From: Phoronis australis
Taxonomy: Eukaryota > Phoronida > Phoronidae
Assembly (NCBI GenBank): GCA_002633005.1
Contig: NMRA01000083.1
Span: 260,896-324,895 of the forward strand
Direction: 5' to 3'
Length of the DNA stretch: 64,000 bases
Positions 26,201-35,200 of the stretch are shown piece by piece (the stretch's first letter is position 1; every line of letters begins with the position of its first letter). A model generated the notes under the pieces. The model did not search any database. It was not told the DNA's origin and saw only the letters and a list, made by a program, of their open reading frames with translations. Position numbers and translations under genes: made by a program.

Positions 26201-29200
26201 GAATGTCCTTAGGCTGGATATCACGATTCCACGACACCATGACAAAACTTCAAAATGTGTAGTGGAACAAAAACATAAACACTGCCTCAAATGGAGTTTA
26301 ACCCGCGTTGCTAATATACAGGATCTTCGTTAGAAATCATTGTTGAAATGTAACTAATGTCAAGCATCTTCCTTTTGAGTTGATGTTCAGGGCCCAGTTG
26401 TTTATCATTTTACTTGCTCATAGAGCCAACCACTGAAAGCTTATGTACCAACTGCTCAAACATTGGACTGATCACACGAATGTTTTACTAATCTCCTCAG
26501 TCTTGTGCACATTTTGCACTTGGTGGAGTTACCTAGTCCCGATAGTGTCTTAAACTGTATTGAGTGGTTGTAAGTCATGGGTATTGTTCACACGCAATAG
26601 GCGTTTTGAAAATGGCATGGAAAGTCAGTGCCAGTAGTTCCTAGTGAACCCTACTGTTACTGATACTTTCCCAATGGGAGGCTTTCAGGAAGCATTGGGG
26701 GCTGATCACATGGGACCGGTGACTCGTATCGCCATCTAGCTGTACCAGGACTTACTTTGTCTTAGCAGCAGGTGGCATATGGAGATCGTTTATAATATAT
26801 GTAATTAGACGTGATGCATTTTAAACAAAAGTTATAAAGTGCCGGTTTCTTCGGCTTCTAGAGGCCACTGGCATCCGGTCTCACGTGACCAGTCACCAAG
26901 TTATTATTGGAAAATCTGCCATTGACAATTGTGTTAGTAAACACAGCTTAACAAGGGGTCAGTAGTCCTGGCCCAGAAAATAATTGTTTTATTTCCCCCT
27001 ATGGGTTATGAATAGCCAAGCATGAATGCATTTTATGTACTCAAGTGCATTTACCCGAGACTACAACGTTAGATTCTGTCTTTTTTATGTTCTGGGACTT
27101 TTTCAGACCACTATGTTTAACATAACACGAATCTAAAGTATTTTGCAGCAACTGTAATTAGCATTGTTATAATTTGCTAAATAATTGTGCTCTTTGTGGC
27201 TTTGACTAATGCTGTTCTCTATTAATTTGTTATGAATCACTTGTTCCGCTATAACTGAATAACAAAATTTACAGAAAATTACAATTTGTTACCTTCAAGG
27301 CATGTTTTAGTTACAAAAATTGGTTTTCTCACATGACTTGGAATGTGTTATGACACGACTGATTAGTAACACTGATTACGTATTAATTTTTTGATATTAC
27401 ATGGGAGAATCACAAAGTAGTTCAAAGTAGAAATCCATACGCCTTAAATTTTATCATTTGCAAAACACTAAAACAACCAAACGTGGTCTAACCACACAAT
27501 GCCAGAATTCCGAGAAGGTCACATGGTTATGATTGACAAATCGGGTGTTGCGACTGTATGTACTCCCAGTCCGAAGGACATGCAAACAACTTCTTAAAGA
27601 GACCCATTTTCGTCAGCGAAATTCCATATCCATGTTCATTCAAACAGAGAGAAGCCCCAACTCAAGAAATGCAGCAAGGTTGTCTCATGCTGTGAACATT
27701 CCCACTAAATAAGATTGGTCCTAACCCCAGTGATTAAGGTAAACGGTGGGGCATGGAAAATTGAAGTAGACCGTATTTATCCACCTTGGCTGAGCCGCGC
27801 TCGGCTAATGCTCAAAGGGATGCCGCCAAGCTGCTCTAGTCATCGAGTCACGAGCGAGGATAATTGGCTTCGCTCATGCGGATATGATCAGCTGATTACA
27901 ATCTAGCTAGCAGACTGTACTTTTTATGGAGAGAGTTTTACGTAGTTTTTACTGTAATATTTGAAAAGAGGAGCGAAAACAAATATGAGTACAACAATTT
28001 TTCAAATCGGCCCAGGATAAGAGATTTTGCAACACAGCAACACTCACGATTACTTTCATTCGGCACGCACCAATACAAAAATATTGGACCCAAGTTATTT
28101 AGATTTTGGAACACATGCATTGCAATATTCAAAATACGTTTATTATGAATCTTACAAGCTTTAAAACGACGTTGTTAATTTCATTGTGTTCATTCATTGT
28201 CATCCGTCAAATCGGCAATTTCCGAGATGTGATCTGCGGCGTGCGCGTATGTGTACAAAACACGTGATTGTTATGTTCCTGAAGTACGAAAATTAAGAAG
28301 GCTTTAACATGCCGTTATTATTGACAGGGACACGATAAAACGAATTTGGATTTTGACTATAGTCTTGATACAGCGATCTGACTGACCACTGCGTCAGTGT
28401 CTCCGTTAGACCCAGAAATTTCACACAGCCCGGGTAGTTCATTTCGTCCCCAACATGTAGATCGAGCCTTGGACTATTAATACTCCACGGCAGAGCTAAC
28501 GACAGTCGGCCTGTGCACACAAAATCTGTGAGTTAACCAGCACTCACCTTGCACGTTACAGCCGTTTAAGTGAAAAACAATCTAGTAAACGCCATTTTCT
28601 TGCATAATCCTCCGCCTTTTGTAACAAAAAAGTCTATCGTCGATGACCCGCACACGCACGCTCACTCACTCTCATACACAGACGACCTTCAAAACAAACG
28701 TCACGTGACAACAACATGTGTGTTCATCCAGAGATTTTTCTCTTGTTGTGGAGTACGATGTAGCGCACATTTGGACTTAATCGCAATTAATCTGGACTCC
28801 ACATGAACTTTAAAAATTGTAAAACATCAGGAAGATTTCAGGTAATTTGTTGAGTCGAAACTATATTTTTATTCAAGAGTACAAGTTTTCCTATTGACGA
28901 TGGCGATTCAGCGGCGACGCATCAGTCGGCAAGTTTTCGCCCTGTGATGAGCACAATTTTTTGAAAAATTATCGTAATTTAACAACGGAAGTTGATAGCA
29001 ATGCACCACAATTTTGTAGATAGGCTATCATAGGCTACAAATACGTCACAGAGCGTAAATTTGATGAATCCTAGCTTCCGATTTTACCCGTTTGGGAAAC
29101 CGGGTTTCAACTGCCGTAGGCTCACTACAATAAGCGTCCCCTCCCCGTGAAATGAATTTTTCTAAGCGTTTATTTGAGCCAATACAGTATACAGCTTTCC

Positions 29201-32200
29201 ACCAAGGCTAGGTGATGCAAGACATTATTCTTTGTTGCATTATAGTAACTGGTCTTGGCTAATTATCATTTTATGGCCTGGTCATCCATTCAGCCCAAAG
29301 TAGTTCCAGAGGTGGCTTATCAGCCAATTATTCACGCATGCCGACTCACAATAGAAGCCTGATAAGAGTGAAGGTGGATAAATGCGGTGTTCCTACAGTT
29401 TCTTGTTTTAGTGGATGTGTTCACGACATGTAGCTGTGTTTTTGACACATCGAGTTTTTCAGCAAAAAAGATCGTTTTTACAGTTCACGAGATATTGACG
29501 AAATTTCCAAGAGGTTTTGCCCGTGTCATAAACCTGAGACTCTTGTAGGATTCTCTATTCATCTGTCTGAGACTGCCTTAATCTTGTTTTTTTTACCGTT
29601 AGTCTTACGCAATGCTAATTAGTTCAAGGTGAAGTGGCAAACTGCAAATTTGCGATGTGGAGAATTTCTCGCTTACACTAGTTACCACTGAGACTCCCTT
29701 TGCCCTCAGACAACTTTTATAATGCCTATTCAGCACGCCCTTTGTATTCATATGTAGCTCTAAGCTACTGGAGTGGAATGGTAATAGTTAGCACTACTTT
29801 ATCAATGGTGGTAGTTGTTACATCGAAATTGGTTTTCTCTGGCATTTGCACAAATTTCAATGAATCTTGATGCACAGGAATGTGTCGGCACTAATCTTTT
29901 TTTTGCATTTTAGGCTACACATTTTATTTCCGAGCTGGAATCTGTCATGTTTTTCATTGGTTTTGGATAACAGTACCCATGCACTTACCACTGCACGATC
30001 AGAGGGACTAGGCTTAATTATGTATACCACTGCCCAATAGAGCATTTATTGATGGATACAGGTAATGAGCCTAAATCTGGTCATTTACAACGGGTATGCT
30101 ACAAGTGGACTTTCTGTGCTAACATTGATTGTCATTTCTATTTTCTGTAATGTATATATCAGGAAGGGCCTAATACAGGTGAAAATTCAAGCCAAAACCC
30201 AATTAACTTTGTGAACTCGGCCCACCAAGTTTCAATATTACCCTATTCCCTGCCAACATAATAGAGCCAGCTGGCTGGGCTGCCAATAGTCAACAGGCAC
30301 ATAGTTTTAGGACAAAGGATTACATAGGTGACCAAGTATCCTAAATTCACTGGGCTATAGTGTTTTCATTAGAAAACTCCAATCCTCAGGTATTCATTAT
30401 GATCCTGTCAATTTTTCTTGTACTGGGTTCCTCACGTAAATAATCATAAGGCCAGTGTTAAGGTAGAAGTTGTAAGAAGCCAGTTTTTGTAGCGCAAAAT
30501 GTGTTCATACCCTCAAATTATGTGTCAAGGGATATTCACTAATCCCTGATTGGTTTTTAGCATTGCTATGTTTTTGAGGTGTTTAATTTAACTTTAGCCG
30601 TATGCAGGGTTATTGAAAATCATTGTTTTGGTTCTTGTATTGTTGTGGAACCCTTTATTTTGACTTTTTATATCATGTCCTTATGTTATACACACGATAT
30701 GGTATGATCTGACCCATTTGTTACTTGGTATTGTAGATAAGTGAAAGTTTAATTTCACGTTCTTTCATAAAACTTGAGTAGCATCTAATGATTTGTCTTT
30801 GAGCTTTGTACCATGAGCTACCATGATGTTATAATGTTTTGATAAATTTTGTTCGTTCATAGCAATGTTAGAAGCTCTGGAATATAAAAACTGTTGGCTA
30901 GAATTGGTGAGTTTTTATCATAATATCATGGACCATTAGTGGAATTCCTTGATTGCTAATGCTCCAGAAGATGATGGGGTGCTTTATATCGGTTTGAAAT
31001 TTGAGACTTCTGATATTGATGTTTTTGCTCCATGTGACTTGACATTACAACTCGACAGCTTGACTCATATTCTAGGAAATTATCTCAGTATTTGTCTTGT
31101 TTTGGGCACGTCAATTTCTCAAACATGTTATATTTCACAAATATAGTCCTTGTGATCTCCGCACCCATCATCATTCCACTTGAACCCTTCCCATATTTCC
31201 ACGCAGTCTTCTCCACCCCTGTTGTCTGGTTGTCCTAAAAAGTTAATGCCATGTAAAGGTTAGCTTTTTCAGAGTACCGGCCAGGAATAATCAATATTCT
31301 TGGTTTTATTTCAAGCTTTAAAAAGTTAGAAATAAAAATATGCTTGCTAGATTCAACTTTGAAGTGGCTGTAAACCTACTTTTTGTCTGAGAACCGAACT
31401 TTTGATTAAGACCACTTTTCACTATAAAATTTATCTCAACTTGTTCCTTACAAAGATGAGAATTAGTGACTTGGATTTGCAAAGAACGATACACTCCAGT
31501 TCGTCATGCCTTTTAGAACATGCTATGCGCATAAATGACCTGCCCTGACAGTCTGGGTAGAGTTTCGTAGACACAAGAATCTCGCCACAAAAGCTAGTAG
31601 GATTACATGCTTGGTTTTGTAATACATTGTGATATCTTGCTAAGTCTTACATTTTTAATTCTTGCTTTTTTGTGAAATTCTCATCCCCATGGAACGCACT
31701 CCTGGTCTCATGCCATGTGTCAGTGCTTTTGGAGCCCTGAAATTACCTATTATTTGACTAAGGAATAGTTTGACATCTGTCTCATGATGGTAAATCTAAA
31801 TAAAACGTTTTTGGTGATAGAAAGCAGATTTACAGCCACTTTATATTCCAACTCTGAATCCCTTTCTGAGATCTCACCTTTGTTCCAGTTGGTGTAAGTG
31901 AATGTTTTCCCCGTCGACTCCCATATCCAGTGCCCTTCTCTATTTTTGTCGTGACCACCAATCCAGAATTCTATGTCATCTCTGCGGAAGATTCCCTGGT
32001 TGTCTAGGGTGTGCTTTATCAGATTTTCAATGAACATCTGCTCTTCTTGTGTTTCTATGGAAACGAGATGGCCACCGTCTTCATGACACAGCTGCATTGC
32101 CAGATTCCAGGAAGATGAAGACCTGACAACTTTGTAGCAGGAATCGTTGAACAGAGTATAGTCGAGTGGACATTTGTTCTTAACCATGGACTGAACAGAT

Positions 32201-35200
32201 GTGCTCACAGATTGGATGGATTTTTGATTCTTCAACAATTGGATGTTCATCTGGTTTAGATCAGTTTTGACCTCAGCAACTTGTTTCTGCAACGTCTGTT
32301 GCTCCTGCCGAAACATCGTGTCTTGGCTTAACATCTTCGTTAGAAGTTGTTCCCTCTGGAGACTGATCTTGCCTTCAATGACCAACAGAGTCATTTTGAT
32401 GGCTTTCAACATGTCTACCATTTCGTCTGTTTTGCATGGGCATGTGTTGTTAGTTAGCCCCACATTGGGAAAAACTGGCGTCGGTAAACTTGGATAAAGA
32501 ATACACAGAAACAGAATTAGAGTGTACGGACCCGTCATGTTGTTTCAACTAGTAATGATGTGTTTCTGCCTAGTTTTTATACTGGAAGATTAGTCCTGAC
32601 TCAGTTCTGAGGGACCGTTGTTATCAAAAGCTGTATGTTCATCTCCAATTTGTCCCCGCCAAACTCTGTGTGTGTGAAATGAAAACATTGTAATTATTGT
32701 TAATTTGGCGGTTGCACCATAATCAGCCTCTTTACTATTCTTAGCCATTTCATATACTGGTTGCCAGCATTTTCGCATTGGCCCATGATTGTCCTAATGT
32801 CCGGATATAACGATTCTATGACACGACGACAAAACTTTAAAATGTGTAGTGGAACAAAAACATAAACAGTGCCACTAATGGAGTTTAGTTCACGGTGCTG
32901 ATATATAACATCTCCATTGGAAATTATTGTTGAAACATATTAATGTCAAGCATTAGTGTCCGTCTTGAGTTGGTTTCAAGCTGTTGGACTCTTTACTTGC
33001 TCACAGAGCCCACCACTGGAAGCTTCAATACCAACCATTCAAACACTGGACTGATCACATGAAGGTTTTACCAATCTCCTCAGTTTCTTTCATTTTTATG
33101 CTCTCATGTGCATTTGCCCGAGACCTCAATCCAGGAGTTTGTCTATAATTGATTTTCTTTTCGGATTTGATCAGACAGCGATGTTATGTACTTAATAACA
33201 TGAATGATCAAAGTTTTTAGCAGGCGTGGCTATTTACAAGTTGTTAGGCGCATGTGTGGGCATATGTCAATGCCTTGAATTGTTATATTTGTTATAAATA
33301 GGTAAATAAAACAACGAGAATGGATCAACTAAAATTTTTGGATGTAATAACGTTCTTTGTCAACAGAAACAGAAATAAATAATTGTGATATTTGTGGATT
33401 TGACTAATGCTGCTTTCTGTCAGAGATCTGAGAATGTTTTTATCCTGTTTTTTTAGGTAAAAATCTTCAAACTTGTGCTGATAGTCTTATGCAGTGCCAT
33501 TTAATTAAACCTGAGGTTGCAAAATGCAAATTTGAATAAATCAAGTTAGAATCAGTGAATCTTCAGGTTGAAACAATCCATGAACTTTGCACAATCCATG
33601 GTATTATCATGTGTAATTAAGTATGCTAGGTCACCAAAGCAATAAAGTGCCCTCCGGCTCCCCAAAGCAATGTTTTTCAAAGATGATGCTTTGTGGGTTT
33701 TAAGTTAATTATACATTCTGATAGAGAGTTGATTTTACCAAGATAAGTATAGGTCAGTGAAAGGTAGTGAGATCATGTCAAAGCTGCACTAAATTCCAAT
33801 ATTATAAACTTCTCAAACTTGTGATGTGTTTGAGCCTCAGTGAGCATGGCTCTGGGGCGTTTTGCTTTCAGTGACTTAAACCACTTGGTGTTTTTTCACA
33901 CCCAAGCAATAGAAAATCGCACCCAATGTCCTTATTTATGAGCCAAAATGTTTCCATCCTCCCTTCCTAAAAGTAGTACATAGTACCCTCATTAATGTTT
34001 TTGTTTTTTCGTGTTTCATCAGGCTCAAGCTGATCTCGAGGCAAAACTTGTTCAAGAAGGAAAGGATCGCGTGGAGGAGAAGGAACGTTTACGTCGAGAA
34101 GAAGAGGAAAGGCGTAAAGTAGAAGAAGAGAGGTTACGGGCAGAGGAAGAGAAGAGGCGAGCAGATGAGGAACAGAGGAAAAAGGAAGAGTTGGAGAAGG
34201 AAGAATTGCAGAAACAGGAACTGGAGAGAGCTAGGAAGGTAGAGTGTTGTCAGGAGAGACTGGTTTGAAGGATTATCTCCTACTTAGTTATACATATCAG
34301 CTGAGGGAGCTAGGAAGGTAGGATGCTGTCAGGAGAGACTGTTTGGGAGGATTATCTCCTTAGTTATGCATATCAACTGAGGGAGCTAGGAAGGTAGGAT
34401 GCTGTCAGGAGAGACTGTTTGGGAGGATTATCTCCTACTTATTTATACATATCAGCTGAGGGAGCTAGGAAGGTAGGATGTTGTCAGGAGAGACTGTTTG
34501 GGAGGATTATCTCCTACTTAGTTATACATATCAGCTGAGGGAGCTAGGAAGGTAGGATGCTGTCAGGAGAGACTGGTTTGAAGGATTATCTTCTACTTAG
34601 TTATACATATCTGCTGAGGGAGCTAGGAAGGTAGGATGCTGTCAGGAGAGACTGTTTGGGAGGATTATCTCCCACTGACACATATCAACTGCCGATAAGT
34701 TTTTACACAATACTTATGCCGTTTTGGACACTTTTTGTAATGCTATGATGCATTGCTCATAAATATTGTCAATCATCGTTATAGTTGCAAAGATACAGTT
34801 TCTGTAGCTTACCTGAAACCTGCCGCTGGAATGACAACTTAATGTGAAGGTTTCAGTATAGAGATGATATGCATCCTGATCAATGCACAGCTCTGCTATT
34901 ATTACTATAGTAAAATAGTTGATATGTGTCTGTACACTAGGAATGCCAGCGTGTACATCAAAAATTGATTCCAAGTTGTGGTTCTGAGTTTGTCTCGTGA
35001 ATTTGGAGTCTTGATGGTGTTCAGTGTTGTTTTAGCACTTATACCCATTAGTGGAGCCAGATGGAGCCAGCAATATTTCTGCCTGTGTTTTGTCTTACAA
35101 CTTAATGTCATTCAGTGGTTAATTTTTTAGAAAATTGGGTGACTAAATGTGCAGTTATTATTGTTCGTACATACATGGTCTTATTGTTCATTTTGTAGTC

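Larger units (their letters stand above)
22520..33530. repeat. Tandem duplication containing the lectin genes (unit about 3.9 kb)
   Basis: Block A (about 22.5-27.2 kb) and block B (about 29.57-33.42 kb) are alignable over lectin exons, introns, promoters and flanks. Matching landmarks: 22530/29655 (tctcgcttacac), 23625/30622 (ttttggttc then gtggaaccc), 26090/32686 (gaaaacattgtaatta), 26420/32998 (tacttgctcayagagcc), 27195/33395 (tttgactaatgctg). The start of the unit near 29565 recurs near 33425, as expected for a tandem array. The 27.2-29.5 kb gap between blocks is occupied by transposon sequence. Confidence 0.75.

Noticed and set aside
34228-34690. Regularly spaced repeats as a CRISPR-like array
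   Set aside because: The units are contiguous 79-bp tandem copies without variable spacers, in animal intronic DNA.
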